From contig NVXK01000020.1 in NCBI GenBank assembly GCA_002733905.1, positions 1-47,356 on the forward strand: a stretch of DNA of 47,356 bases, in the 5' to 3' direction. The notes under the pieces were generated by a model. The model saw nothing but the letters and a program-made list of their open reading frames with translations. It did no database searches and was not told the DNA's origin. Positions within the stretch are counted from its first letter, which is position 1. Every line of letters starts with the position of its first letter. A program made the position numbers and the translations under genes. The DNA is from Robiginitomaculum sp. Its GTDB lineage: Bacteria > Pseudomonadota > Alphaproteobacteria > Caulobacterales > Maricaulaceae. Positions 36,445-45,420 of the stretch are shown here, piece by piece.

Positions 36445-37962
36445 ATGGCATCAGGTTTAAAAGCACTACACGATATCGACAGCGCCCTTGCCAAAGCTCG
36501 TACGTCGGTAGCCCAAGCCTCTCGCTTGCCAGGGCAGGCGTCAAATGCGCTCGCCGAGGTCAGTCGTAAAAAGGCATTAGCATATGGAAATATCGCCAAA
36601 CTTCGCCTTGAATTTTTGGAAGATGATAAAGGTGGTGATCTTGGCTATGTCGACAGACAGGCTGTGAAATTATTAGCCGCTCACGATAAACTTGAACAAG
36701 GTCTAATAGGCAAAGCAGATGCGAGCCTTGATAAAATCGCAAAAATTGAAACAGATCGTCGCGCCCAAGAAAAATCCGTAGTCAAAGCGGTCGAGGCCTA
36801 TGATAAAAAGGCGGAAGCTTGTCAAAAGCTTCTGATCGCTGATCCACATTATATCACACTGTTAGCCGCGGTAGAAACAGCCGAGGCGACGACAGAACGC
36901 GCGATTGCCAAACAAAGCTTGGCGCAAGATGATGTCGCAGAAAAAGGCGCGCCTTATCTTGCCGACCCGTATTTTTTATATTTGCAAAAACGCGGCTATG
37001 GCACACGCCAAGCCAAAGGTTGGTTTTTGACGAAGATGCTAGACGGTTGGATTGCGCGGCGCGGAAAATATCTCGAAGCCGCGTTGAATTATAAACGCCT
37101 GCTCGAAATCCCTAAACGTCTCGCCTCGCATGTGAAAGCGTTGGAAGATAAAGAGGTCGGCGCACGCAAAGATTTAGAAAATGCAGAGAGCGACATGCTT
37201 GTGCGTGAAGGGGTGGAGAAATTAAAAGAAGTGTCCCTGACCCAACAGGCCGTTTTAGATAAAATCGACGTGAAACTCGAAGCACAAGAACATGCCCATC
37301 AAACTATTCGTAGCCAGCAAGCCGAGGCAAGTTCTGGACAAACTGGGCCGTATAAAGAAGCCATTGCTTTGCTCGTCAACACGCTCGAAAATAAACGCCT
37401 ACCCGATTTACGCCGCTTGGCCGCACAAACCATTAGCAATGATGATGACCGCGCCATTGGTAAATTGATTGAACTGTCACGCCTCGCCAAAGATTTAGAA
37501 CAAGATCGCAAGGAGGCCACATCGCTCTTACGTAAATATCAAAATGGTCTGGAAAGTTTGGAAAAACTCCGCCGTAAATTTAAAAACCGCCGTTATGACG
37601 CCCCGTCCTCGACCTTCCCCTCTCGCAATCTCGTTGGCGCCCTCGCGCTGCAACTTGTTTCAGGCATGCTCAGCGGCAATGATGTTTGGCGTCAAATCGA
37701 ACGGGCCCAACGCACAGTCCGTCGCCATTCCGATAGTGATTTTGGCGGTATAGACTGGACAGAGGCTATGCGGCTTCCGCGCAATATGGGCGGTTTTGGC
37801 GGCTCTAGTGATCATGGCGGATGGGGCGGCACCACCTCTCGCAGACGCACCACCCGACGCCGCAGCCCCCGCATCAACTTGCCACGCAGTTCTGGTTCTC
37901 GTAGTTCTGGCCGCTCTGGCAGACGTGGCGGCGGTGGATTCCACACCAAAGGCGGCTTTTAA
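36445..37962 (+). CDS. Coiled-coil protein with basic glycine-rich tail (third gene)
   Basis: A 505-residue protein. Residues 1-400 are long charged helices with coiled-coil character (for example KADASLDKIAKIETDRRAQ). The last 80 residues are low-complexity, rich in Ser, Arg and Gly, and end GGGGFHTKGGF. The frame is open to a GTG at 36421 inside the previous gene. The ATG at 36445 has GGAG seven bases before it and starts one base after the preceding stop, so translation is coupled. There is no signal peptide and no catalytic motif. Glycine-rich tails ending in a GGF-type motif occur in other envelope-associated bacterial proteins; the meaning here is unknown. Confidence 0.75.
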   Translation: MASGLKALHDIDSALAKARTSVAQASRLPGQASNALAEVSRKKALAYGNIAKLRLEFLEDDKGGDLGYVDRQAVKLLAAHDKLEQGLIGKADASLDKIAKIETDRRAQEKSVVKAVEAYDKKAEACQKLLIADPHYITLLAAVETAEATTERAIAKQSLAQDDVAEKGAPYLADPYFLYLQKRGYGTRQAKGWFLTKMLDGWIARRGKYLEAALNYKRLLEIPKRLASHVKALEDKEVGARKDLENAESDMLVREGVEKLKEVSLTQQAVLDKIDVKLEAQEHAHQTIRSQQAEASSGQTGPYKEAIALLVNTLENKRLPDLRRLAAQTISNDDDRAIGKLIELSRLAKDLEQDRKEATSLLRKYQNGLESLEKLRRKFKNRRYDAPSSTFPSRNLVGALALQLVSGMLSGNDVWRQIERAQRTVRRHSDSDFGGIDWTEAMRLPRNMGGFGGSSDHGGWGGTTSRRRTTRRRSPRINLPRSSGSRSSGRSGRRGGGGFHTKGGF

Positions 37963-38687
37963 TATATAAATGGTATTAATTTCTTTGTGTGCTCTGCATA
38001 TGTTTCAAACTCTTTCCCATATCGTTTCGTTAAATACCGATCAAGTGCAGGAATATGCATAAAGATAAACATGTAGAGCATAAGCGCGGGGAGGGCGAGC
38101 GCCCAGAGATTTGCGGTCAGCAACGCCCAACCTGTAAACAAAACAACATCGCCAAAATAGTTAATATGCATAGCATGTTTAAACAGGCCTTGTGTGTAAC
38201 AATGGCCTTTATTGGTGGGGTCTTTTTTCCACCATTTTCGCTCAATTTCACTAAAGCTATTTAAATATGCCCCCACAATGACGCCAGTAAAACCAAGCAT
38301 GTCAAGCCAGCCTATGGGGATGGCATACCCCCTGATAATCCCACCTGCGATAAGGACAAACCCGATTTCGAATACAGCCATGAAGGCAAGTAAACCAAAG
38401 ACTTCTGACCACTTAATTTCGCGCTTAAGTAAATAAAATATAGTAATATTATGGCGCAACCAATAAAAGACCGCGCATCCCAAGGCTATATTTGCACGTT
38501 GTGGGTCTGCGAACTGCCATGTTGTGCCAAATAAAAGCCCCAATTTCGTAATGCCATTCCCGTGAACGAGCCACACGCAAAAAACAATGATGGCGAAGTG
38601 CAGTCCGATAAATACAATTTTTTCAAACCGTGAGCGGCCATGTTGTCTGCTAACACCTCCTCCATGTTTGCGTGCCTGTTTTTTCAT
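37959..38687 (-). CDS. DUF1295 / steroid-reductase-like membrane protein
   Basis: A 242-residue multi-pass membrane protein with a cytoplasmic basic N-terminus. The C-terminal region (TQGLFKHAMHINYFGD ... LDRYLTKRYGKEFETYAEHT) matches the shared fold of DUF1295, steroid 5-alpha-reductase and isoprenylcysteine methyltransferase proteins. These bind NADPH or S-adenosylmethionine and act on membrane lipids. Which reaction this one performs cannot be told. Its stop overlaps the stop of the convergent coiled-coil gene. It is divergent from the TetR gene, with about 120 bases between the starts, so it may be a TetR target. Confidence 0.8.
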   Translation of the reverse strand: MKKQARKHGGGVSRQHGRSRFEKIVFIGLHFAIIVFCVWLVHGNGITKLGLLFGTTWQFADPQRANIALGCAVFYWLRHNITIFYLLKREIKWSEVFGLLAFMAVFEIGFVLIAGGIIRGYAIPIGWLDMLGFTGVIVGAYLNSFSEIERKWWKKDPTNKGHCYTQGLFKHAMHINYFGDVVLFTGWALLTANLWALALPALMLYMFIFMHIPALDRYLTKRYGKEFETYAEHTKKLIPFIY

Positions 38688-38806
38688 GCCTTAAATCCCG
38701 TTTTCGTCCGATTGGTCTAAAACGGGTACTTGACTAACTCTGCATTGTCAACGATTTAGTCCATATGGGCGAAATCGTGATGGGCGAAATTGCAGACGGG
38801 AATAGA

Positions 38807-39370
38807 ATGCCAAAAATTATTGACCATGAAAAATATAAAAGGGAGCTTGCACAAAAAGCGGCTATGATGTTTTCCGAATATGGCTATTCAGGCTTAGGCA
38901 TGCGTACAATTGCAAGCAATTTGGGAATGTCAAAAAGCGCACTTTATCACTATTTCCCGACCAAGCGGGAGCTGTTTCATGCCTGTACGCAAGTCGTTAC
39001 CCAAGCCAATAATCAAGGCGCTACGGCTCTAGAAGGGGCGTCTCTAGAGGGGGCATCAAAAGAAGAACGGGTGCATGCGCTTATTGAAGTCATGAAGCAG
39101 ATCGAGCCAACTTTCCCAAATGAAATGTCCTTATTATTTGATTATTTACGTGGACGTACACCTATCGATATTTCGCATGACGAAACAATGAAACTTGCAA
39201 ACGAAAATTACATCAAACTGGTCGCCAAATTTGCAGGTGACGACGCAGCAAAACCTGTTCTCTGTCTCATGCTTGGGACACTGTTAATGCGTTATTTTGA
39301 TGGTCAGACAACAAAATTTGAAGAGATTGAAACCAGCTTGCTGCATGAGGTTCTAGATTCAGATATATAA
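38807..39370 (+). CDS. TetR-family transcriptional regulator
   Basis: A 187-residue regulator. The N-terminal helix-turn-helix is clear: AAMMFSEYGYSGLGMRTIASNLGMSKSALYHYFPTKRELF in pieces, where the recognition helix is SKSALYHYF. The C-terminal ligand domain is variable, as usual. Frames are open to 38765, where an exact 13-base start-like segment is repeated (ATGGGCGAAAT twice). The ATG at 38807 with GGGAATAG before it gives the most usual N-terminus, so the start is uncertain by up to 14 codons. Likely target genes are the divergent DUF1295 gene and possibly the convergent esterase. Confidence 0.9.
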   Translation: MPKIIDHEKYKRELAQKAAMMFSEYGYSGLGMRTIASNLGMSKSALYHYFPTKRELFHACTQVVTQANNQGATALEGASLEGASKEERVHALIEVMKQIEPTFPNEMSLLFDYLRGRTPIDISHDETMKLANENYIKLVAKFAGDDAAKPVLCLMLGTLLMRYFDGQTTKFEEIETSLLHEVLDSDI

Positions 39371-39400
39371 TCTAAACCTGTTTAAAACCCATGCAACTTC

Positions 39401-40477
39401 TTAAAACCCATGCGTCTTCATGAATTCCGCGATCTCTTTTATGCTGTGTTCGGCCTCTGGTAGGACTGGGTCGAAGATTTGCCAGACATGGGGCATGTGT
39501 GACCATGATTGCAGGCGGGCGTCCGAACCTGCCCGTTTGGCTTTGACCACATAGCGACATGCATCATCAAACAAGATTTCCGTACTGCTGGCATGGATAA
39601 GGGTTGGCGGTAGATTGGAAAGATCGCCAAATATTGGAGAAATAACTGGCGACGATGGAGCATGCTTTGTCTGTGCCCATGTGCCCCATAACAAGAGCGG
39701 TTGCCACATGCCGACGACATGCCCGATAAGAGGGCGGAGCATATGGTCGCTTGCCATATTGGCTTTAATCGTTTGGCCCGAACAGGTGGAATCTGCGAGC
39801 GGCGAAAGCGGCACGGCACAATCCGCGGCACGTACATTATTGTCACGCGCCCATTGTATCACGCGCAAAGTGAGATTGCCGCCGGCACTATCGCCCGAAA
39901 CACAAAGTTTTTCGACAGGCGCTGCGCCATTTGGCCCATTGTCTAAAATCCATTTATAGGCGGTGATACAGTCTTCGATACCTGCGAGGCGTGGATTTTC
40001 AGGCATGAGACGGTAATTAATCGCGCAAACGCTGGCCCCAGTTAGCTTGGAAAGTTTACTCGTGATTGCACGGTGACTAATAGCGCTGCCAACCGTAAAT
40101 GCACCGCCATGAATATAGAGAATACGTTTATTCGGGTCTGAGTTTTTATGTGTCACCCATTCGCCACTCATTGCAGGCGCGTTGTCACTTTCAATTGAGA
40201 GGGGTGTAAATGTTGCGGAAAATGTGCCGTCAAGACCCGCTTGGTCAAAACGTGCGCGTTTCCCAAGAACGGGTTCGCCGCCCTTTTTGCCTTTTGCGGG
40301 CACTTCAAATGTCTCGTAAATGACTTTATTGATGGCGACAATGTGTGGCGCATCAGGATCACATTCAAAATCGACTGGACGGTCTTCATCATATTTAGAC
40401 AGGTTTTCACCCTTTAGCCAAAGCGCAATCAGCACGAGAAGCGCAACAACACCTCCTAAAACATAAATTACCGTCAT
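39401..40477 (-). CDS. HSL-family alpha/beta hydrolase (esterase), membrane-anchored
   Basis: A 358-residue esterase of the hormone-sensitive-lipase type. The oxyanion motif is HGGAF (123-127) and the nucleophile Ser197 is in GDSAGGN (195-201). The acid and the His near the end (HMPHVW) complete the triad. One transmembrane segment at the N-terminus (about 3-21) anchors it. GGGGGATTT precedes the ATG. It is convergent with the TetR gene; an 11-base segment around its stop codon (AAAACCCATGC) is repeated 20 bases downstream. The natural substrate is unknown. Confidence 0.88.
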   Translation of the reverse strand: MTVIYVLGGVVALLVLIALWLKGENLSKYDEDRPVDFECDPDAPHIVAINKVIYETFEVPAKGKKGGEPVLGKRARFDQAGLDGTFSATFTPLSIESDNAPAMSGEWVTHKNSDPNKRILYIHGGAFTVGSAISHRAITSKLSKLTGASVCAINYRLMPENPRLAGIEDCITAYKWILDNGPNGAAPVEKLCVSGDSAGGNLTLRVIQWARDNNVRAADCAVPLSPLADSTCSGQTIKANMASDHMLRPLIGHVVGMWQPLLLWGTWAQTKHAPSSPVISPIFGDLSNLPPTLIHASSTEILFDDACRYVVKAKRAGSDARLQSWSHMPHVWQIFDPVLPEAEHSIKEIAEFMKTHGF

Positions 40478-40700
40478 AAATCCCCCATATTTTGTATTTT
40501 TATAGGGTAATTATAGAGTTCTATGCCGGGCTTGGGAAGTGCTGTGTAAATTCCAGTGTCGGGTATCTGTTTGCTGTAAATGGTGCTTATATATTTTATA
40601 TGTCGTATTTTGTATCTTGCGCGACGTTCTCACTTGCCCAGCCTTGGTAGGCCTGTTAGTTGAAAGGTTGAAAAATTCCTCCTGACTAAAGAGACATAGT

Positions 40701-41003
40701 GTGAGTAATGAGAATAAAGGCGTAGACGCCGAAATAGTACGCAAAATTGCCCGCCTTTCGCGGCTCCATGTAGACGAAGACCGTCTTGCCCCTTTGGCGG
40801 ACGAGCTCAACGGCATTTTGTCATGGATTGAAATGTTGGGCGAAGTTGATGTGAAGGGCGTAGAGCCTATGACATCGGCCGTTGCTATTGACGCGCCTTT
40901 ACGCGCTGACGTGGTCACAGACGGTGGTGTGCGTGACAAAGTTCTGGCCAATGCGCCAAAAACAGAAGCCGGGTATTTCGTTGTACCACGTTCAGTGGAA
41001 TAG
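40701..41003 (+). CDS. gatC: Asp/Glu-tRNA amidotransferase subunit C
   Basis: A 100-residue subunit that holds GatA and GatB together. Family signatures: IVRKIARLSRLHVDED and LNGILSWIEMLGEVDVKGVEPM, with a C-terminal YFVVPRSVE. It starts with GTG; an ATG seven bases further is out of frame. It heads the gatC-gatA-gatB operon, with nine bases to gatA. The complex converts misacylated Glu-tRNA(Gln) or Asp-tRNA(Asn) into Gln-tRNA or Asn-tRNA. About 220 bases separate it from the divergent esterase. Confidence 0.95.
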   Translation: MSNENKGVDAEIVRKIARLSRLHVDEDRLAPLADELNGILSWIEMLGEVDVKGVEPMTSAVAIDAPLRADVVTDGGVRDKVLANAPKTEAGYFVVPRSVE

Positions 41004-41012
41004 GGGGCGCAT

Positions 41013-42485
41013 ATGTCTGATCTAACTCAACTCACACTCGAGGCCGCGCTTGCGGGTCTAAAGTCTAAAGATTTCTCGTCTGTAGAAATCACCAAAGCCC
41101 ATATCGAAGCCTGTGAAAAAGGTGCGAAACTGAACGCATTTATCACGACCGATTATGACAACGCGCTTAAATCTGCCGAGGCCTCTGACGCCCGTCTTGC
41201 CAAAGGCGAGGGCGGTAATCTTGAGGGCGCACCTCTGGGCATGAAAGATTTGTTCTGTACAGAAAATGTGCGTACGACTGCAGGCAGTAAAATTCTCGGT
41301 GATTTTAAACCACAATATGAAAGCACGATTAGCGCCCAAATGAAAAGCGACGGCATGGTCATGCTGGGCAAGCTTAATCTCGACGAATTCGCGATGGGCT
41401 CAGCCAATGAGACTTCGCATTTTGGTTCAGTTATTAATCCATGGAAAGCAGAAGACGGCATAGACCTCGTCCCTGGTGGTTCATCGGGCGGTTCGGCTAC
41501 GGCTGTCGCGGCCAATATGTGCCTCGGCGCTACGGCGACGGATACAGGCGGTTCAATCCGCCAACCTGCCAGTTTCACTGGTACAACGGGGATCAAGCCG
41601 ACTTATGGTCGGTGTTCACGTTGGGGCGTTGTCGCGTTCGCAAGTTCTCTTGACCAAGCTGGCCCGATTACACGTACCGTAAAAGACGCGGCCATCATGC
41701 TGCAAAGCATGGCTGGCTATGACGTCAAAGACAGCACGTCATTGAATGTTGCCGTACCAGATTTCGCCGCCGCGTGTGATAACGGCGTCAAAGGCCTACG
41801 CATTGGTATTCCCAAAGAATACACAATGGACGGCATGCCTGCCGAGATCGAAACCCTCTGGCAGCAAGGCATCAAATGGCTACAAGACGCAGGCGCGGAA
41901 ATCGTCAATGTGTCATTGCCGCATACGAAATATGCATTGCCTGCTTATTATATTGTGGCCCCTGCCGAAGCGTCATCAAACCTCGCACGTTATGACGGCA
42001 TGCGGTATGGCAATCGTGTCGACGGTGAAAACCTATATGATACCTATGAGCGTTCACGGGCCGAAGGCTTTGGCGAAGAAGTACGCCGCCGTATTATGAT
42101 CGGTACATATGTGCTGTCCGCAGGTTATTATGACGCTTATTATCTCCAAGCGCAAAAAGTTCGCACACGCATTGCCGAAGATTTCAACGCTGCATGGGAA
42201 AAATGTGACGCGCTCTTGACGCCAACATGTCCAAGTGCAGCCTTCGCAGTCGGTCGCAAAATTGATGATCCCGTGACCATGTATCTCAACGATATTTTTA
42301 CAGTGACAGCCAATCTCGCAGGTCTCCCTGCTATGTCTGTCCCTGTGTCATTGGATAAAGATGGCTTGCCGCTCGGCCTACAAATCATTGGCCGCGCCCT
42401 CGACGAAGAAACCGTATTCGCGGCCAGTGCAGCGCTTGAAAAAGCCGCCAACTTCACCGCAAAACCTAAGAAATGGTGGGCATAA
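41013..42485 (+). CDS. gatA: Asp/Glu-tRNA amidotransferase subunit A (amidase)
   Basis: A 490-residue glutaminase subunit that frees ammonia for tRNA amidation. The amidase-signature triad is Lys78 (APLGMKDLF), cis-Ser157 (PGGSSGGSA) and nucleophile Ser181 ([11 protein letters not shown]), with the spacing expected for GatA. AGGGGGCGC precedes the ATG. The stop TAA overlaps the gatB ATG by one base. Full length and no oddities. Confidence 0.97.
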   Translation: MSDLTQLTLEAALAGLKSKDFSSVEITKAHIEACEKGAKLNAFITTDYDNALKSAEASDARLAKGEGGNLEGAPLGMKDLFCTENVRTTAGSKILGDFKPQYESTISAQMKSDGMVMLGKLNLDEFAMGSANETSHFGSVINPWKAEDGIDLVPGGSSGGSATAVAANMCLGATATDTGGSIRQPASFTGTTGIKPTYGRCSRWGVVAFASSLDQAGPITRTVKDAAIMLQSMAGYDVKDSTSLNVAVPDFAAACDNGVKGLRIGIPKEYTMDGMPAEIETLWQQGIKWLQDAGAEIVNVSLPHTKYALPAYYIVAPAEASSNLARYDGMRYGNRVDGENLYDTYERSRAEGFGEEVRRRIMIGTYVLSAGYYDAYYLQAQKVRTRIAEDFNAAWEKCDALLTPTCPSAAFAVGRKIDDPVTMYLNDIFTVTANLAGLPAMSVPVSLDKDGLPLGLQIIGRALDEETVFAASAALEKAANFTAKPKKWWA

Positions 42486-43963
42486 TGTTTACAGCAGAAC
42501 GTGTCGCAGACAAAAAAGACTGGCTCACTGGTAATGATGGTGAGTGGGAAGTTATTATTGGTTTGGAAATTCACGCCCAAGTCGCGTCAAAATCCAAATT
42601 GTTTTCAGGGGCTGCCACCGAGTACGGCGCAGAGCCAAATACGCAAGTATCATTGGTCGATGCCGCTATGCCAGGCATGTTGCCCGTCGTAAATGAATTT
42701 TGTATCGAGCAAGCTGTGCGTACAGGGCTTGGCATTAATGCCAAGATTAATCTGTTCTCTCGTTTTGACCGTAAAAACTATTTCTACCCAGATTTGCCGC
42801 AAGGCTATCAAATTTCTCAGTTCGAGTTTCCAATCGTTGGCGAAGGCGAGATCGAGATTGAACCTGAAGGCAGTGAAGCTGTAATGGTCGGGATTGAACG
42901 TCTGCATCTTGAACAAGACGCGGGTAAGTCCATCCATGATCTTTCCCCGAACGAGACCTATGTGGATTTAAACCGCTCTGGCGTGTGTTTGATGGAAATC
43001 GTATCGAAACCAGATATGCGCACCCCCGAAGAAGCCTCGGCCTATGTGGAAAAAATCCGCTCTATTGTGCGTGCCCTTGGTACGTGTAATGGAGATATGG
43101 AAAAAGGAAATTTGCGTGCTGATGTGAATGTATCTGTACGCCGTCCTGGTGGGCCTCTTGGCACACGTTGTGAGCTGAAGAACATCAACTCTATGCGCTT
43201 TATTCGCCAAGCAATTAATTATGAAGCTCGTCGCCAAATCGATATTGTCGAAGCTGGCGGTGAAGTGGATCAAGAAACACGTCTGTTTGATAATGCCAAG
43301 GGCGAGACCCGTACCATGCGTTCGAAAGAAGACGCGCATGATTACCGCTATTTCCCCGATCCAGATTTGCTACCAACAAAAATCACGCAAGAATATGTGG
43401 ACGCAATCAAAGCCACATTGCCAGAACTTCCTGATGCACGCAGAGCACGCTTCGTCGAAGAATACGGCATCCCTGTTTATGACGCAGGTATTTTAACTGC
43501 GGATAAAGCCAAAGGTGATTTCTACGAGAGATTGGTAAAAGGTCATGACGCAAAAATCGCCGCAAACTGGATGATGGGTGATTTGTTTGGGGCGCTAAAC
43601 AAAAAATCGATTGATCTAGATGATAGCCCCGTCAATTCTGACGCGCTCGGTGGTCTGCTCGATCTGATCGCGGATAAAACCATTTCTGGTAAAATTGCCA
43701 AAGGTGTGTTCGAAAAAATGTTTGCAGGCGAAGGCTCCGCTGATGAAATCGTTGAACGCGATGGTCTTAAGCAAGTGACAGACATGGGGGCCATTGAAAA
43801 AATGGTACAAGACGTGATTGACGCCAATGCTGACCAAGCCGCCAAGGTCGCGGACAACCCACGCCTGATCGGTTTCTTTGTTGGTCAAGTCATGAAGGCC
43901 TCACAGGGCAAAGCCAACCCACAAGCGGTGAATGAAATCCTTAAGAAAAAACTTGGGCTCTAA
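42485..43963 (+). CDS. gatB: Asp/Glu-tRNA amidotransferase subunit B
   Basis: A 492-residue kinase-amidotransferase subunit that activates the tRNA-bound Glu or Asp and binds the tRNA. Signatures: [37 protein letters not shown] and [15 protein letters not shown]; the C-terminal YqeY-like domain carries the [16 protein letters not shown] end. The frame is open to 42473, but the ATG at 42485 overlaps the gatA TAA (TAATG), a common coupling, and is preferred. The gene ends in the same TAATG arrangement with the next small gene. Confidence 0.96.
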   Translation: MFTAERVADKKDWLTGNDGEWEVIIGLEIHAQVASKSKLFSGAATEYGAEPNTQVSLVDAAMPGMLPVVNEFCIEQAVRTGLGINAKINLFSRFDRKNYFYPDLPQGYQISQFEFPIVGEGEIEIEPEGSEAVMVGIERLHLEQDAGKSIHDLSPNETYVDLNRSGVCLMEIVSKPDMRTPEEASAYVEKIRSIVRALGTCNGDMEKGNLRADVNVSVRRPGGPLGTRCELKNINSMRFIRQAINYEARRQIDIVEAGGEVDQETRLFDNAKGETRTMRSKEDAHDYRYFPDPDLLPTKITQEYVDAIKATLPELPDARRARFVEEYGIPVYDAGILTADKAKGDFYERLVKGHDAKIAANWMMGDLFGALNKKSIDLDDSPVNSDALGGLLDLIADKTISGKIAKGVFEKMFAGEGSADEIVERDGLKQVTDMGAIEKMVQDVIDANADQAAKVADNPRLIGFFVGQVMKASQGKANPQAVNEILKKKLGL

Positions 43964-44178
43964 TGCCCAAGCTTAACGCCAAATATACCCAAATCCTCTG
44001 GATGAACACTGTGTTGTTATCGAGCGGTATTGGGTATTTGGTGTGGAAGAAGTTTGATAATAACTTAATCTATGGGGCAGGGGCGGCTTTTACCATTGGT
44101 GTCATTGAATATGTTGTCATGCGCTATTCCCTTGGCCGAAAACAACGCAAAGAAGACGAAAACGCATTGCGCGATTGA
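43963..44178 (+). CDS. Small two-helix membrane protein coupled to gatB
   Basis: A 71-residue protein with two hydrophobic segments (ILWMNTVLLSSGIGYLVW and YGAGAAFTIGVIEYVVMRY) and a basic/acidic tail (RKQRKEDENALRD). Its ATG overlaps the gatB stop by one base, so it is almost certainly translated with gatB. I recognise no family. It may be a small membrane regulator; any link to tRNA amidation is only positional. Confidence 0.75.
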   Translation: MPKLNAKYTQILWMNTVLLSSGIGYLVWKKFDNNLIYGAGAAFTIGVIEYVVMRYSLGRKQRKEDENALRD

Positions 44179-44317
44179 TTCACAGCTACTGATCTCGAAG
44201 TGATCTTTATTTTCAGGCTTGTTTTCGTTTCCGAGACCCTTAATATGCAACTAATTGCACTACTCGATTAAGGGGGTGTATTGTAATGAGCGAATATTAA
44301 GAGCTAGGGGAATTATA

Positions 44318-45007
44318 ATGAAATTAGACACAGGAAAATCAGCATCGGTATCAGATGCCGTAGCAAGTCGTATCACAGTTCGTGATTTTCTTCCCAAACC
44401 TGTCGATCCAGATGTATTACGTGAAATTTTTGAAAAAGCTCGCCGCACACCGAGTGGCGGCAATCTTCAGCCATGGAATGTGCATGTGTTCACGGGGGAG
44501 AAGCTAGACGATTTCCGTAATGAGGTGGTTGGCAAGCTTATGAAGGGGCAATCAGAGCAAGATACATTCCCTCCATACCCTGCGCCGCTTTGGGAGCCAC
44601 AACGCTCTTGGCGCTACAAACTCGGTGAGGACATGTATAACCTTCTCGATATCCCAAAAGACGACAAGCCCGCACGTATGCGCCAAGTTGGCAAAAACTT
44701 CCTTTTCTTTGGCGCGCCTGTTGGCATTATTATTGTGGGAGACAAGCGTCTCGAAGTGCCGCAATATTATGATATCGGTATTTATCTACAGACTGTTATG
44801 CTGCTCGCACGTGAAGCAGGCCTGCATACGGCGCCGCAAGGGGCATGGAGGGCTTTCCCTGATACTGCGAAAAAGCACACAAACCATCCTGACGAGCATC
44901 ATGTGCTTGTCGGCATGTCGCTAGGTTATGTGAATGCAGATGCGCCTGTAAATAGCCTCTATGCAGACCGTGCAGAGCTGGATGAGTTGGTGAAATTTCA
45001 TAAATAG
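44318..45007 (+). CDS. Nitroreductase-family flavoprotein
   Basis: A 229-residue FMN-dependent oxidoreductase. Family signatures: SRITVRDFLPKPV, RRTPSGGNLQPW (FMN contacts) and DIGIYLQTVMLLAREAGLHTAPQGAW. The frame is open to 44255, but AGGGGA six bases before the ATG at 44318 and the family N-terminus support this start. It reduces nitro compounds or quinones using NAD(P)H; the natural substrate is unknown. A strong terminator follows 48 bases downstream. Confidence 0.92.
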   Translation: MKLDTGKSASVSDAVASRITVRDFLPKPVDPDVLREIFEKARRTPSGGNLQPWNVHVFTGEKLDDFRNEVVGKLMKGQSEQDTFPPYPAPLWEPQRSWRYKLGEDMYNLLDIPKDDKPARMRQVGKNFLFFGAPVGIIIVGDKRLEVPQYYDIGIYLQTVMLLAREAGLHTAPQGAWRAFPDTAKKHTNHPDEHHVLVGMSLGYVNADAPVNSLYADRAELDELVKFHK

Positions 45008-45055
45008 TTCATTATACACACCGAATTAATCGGTAAAAATACACCTATAACGATT

Positions 45056-45091
45056 AAAACCCATTTTTTTTAGTAAAAATGGGTTTTTTTT
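45056..45091 (+). terminator. Strong intrinsic terminator after the nitroreductase gene
   Basis: A 13-bp perfect stem, AAAACCCATTTTT (45056-45068) with AAAAATGGGTTTT (45075-45087), has a six-base loop and is followed by a T-run. The stem is AT-flanked on both sides, so it could work in both directions. Confidence 0.9.
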
Positions 45092-45276
45092 ATGCCTGGG
45101 TTTATTTGCCCTTTTACCATTTATTGACTCTTGTTTACTTGAAGTGCTTAAGTATAGCGAGAAAAGTAACGTCTTTTTAATCAAGTTTAAATTCAATTTA
45201 AACACTTATTTACTTGCTTTAATCTAAGTAAAGCTTGGTTAACCTTTACATCTATTAACCTTATGTCAACCCGAAG
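45092..45276. promoter_or_regulatory. AT-rich gene-free stretch with inverted repeats
   Basis: No gene is seen here. It contains a perfect 19-bp inverted repeat at 45185-45203 (GTTTAAAT-tca-ATTTAAAC). TTTACTT at 45209-45215 pairs with AAGTAAA at 45226-45232, and GCTTTA with TAAAGC overlaps this. TTTACTTG occurs at 45134 and again at 45209, and TTAACC occurs twice near 45239-45260. The region probably holds the promoter of the gene at 45402. I cannot name the regulator. Confidence 0.5.
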
Positions 45277-45344
45277 CCGTAAAGATAACTTCATACCCGT
45301 TAGCCAGAGAGCTGAATAAACAAAACGGGGACGTCATCTTACGG
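45277..45344 (+). ncRNA. Candidate structured 5' leader (nested stems), class unknown
   Basis: Two nested inverted repeats can be read. The outer pair is CCGTAAAGAT (45277-45286) with ATCTTACGG (45336-45344), one base bulged. The inner pair is CCCGTT (45296-45301) with AACGGG (45324-45329). They lie on the transcribed side just ahead of the strong ribosome-binding sites of the leader frame and the gene at 45402, where a regulatory RNA would be placed. It matches no riboswitch class I know. Pairing was found by eye, with no energy calculation. Confidence 0.4.
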
Positions 45345-45363
45345 AATGGTCCGGAGGTGTTTG

Positions 45364-45420
45364 GTGAATGATAAAACCCTTTATTGGGGAGGAGAAGGCA
45401 AATGGCCTTTACATGTGTAG
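45364..45420 (+). CDS. Possible 18-codon leader peptide overlapping the next gene
   Basis: A GTG at 45364 follows the best ribosome-binding site of the region, GGAGGTG (45353-45359), at suitable distance. The frame encodes MNDKTLYWGGEGKWPLHV and ends with TAG at 45418-45420. That is 16 bases past the start of the next gene, in another frame. Such an overlap could couple translation of the two. No attenuation-type residue run is present. It may also be chance; the strong ribosome-binding site is the main argument. Confidence 0.35.
   Translation: MNDKTLYWGGEGKWPLHV

Noticed and set aside
39381-39415. 11-base direct repeat around the esterase stop (AAAACCCATGC twice)
   Set aside because: Too short to support a duplication or attachment site; no integrase or other mobile gene nearby.
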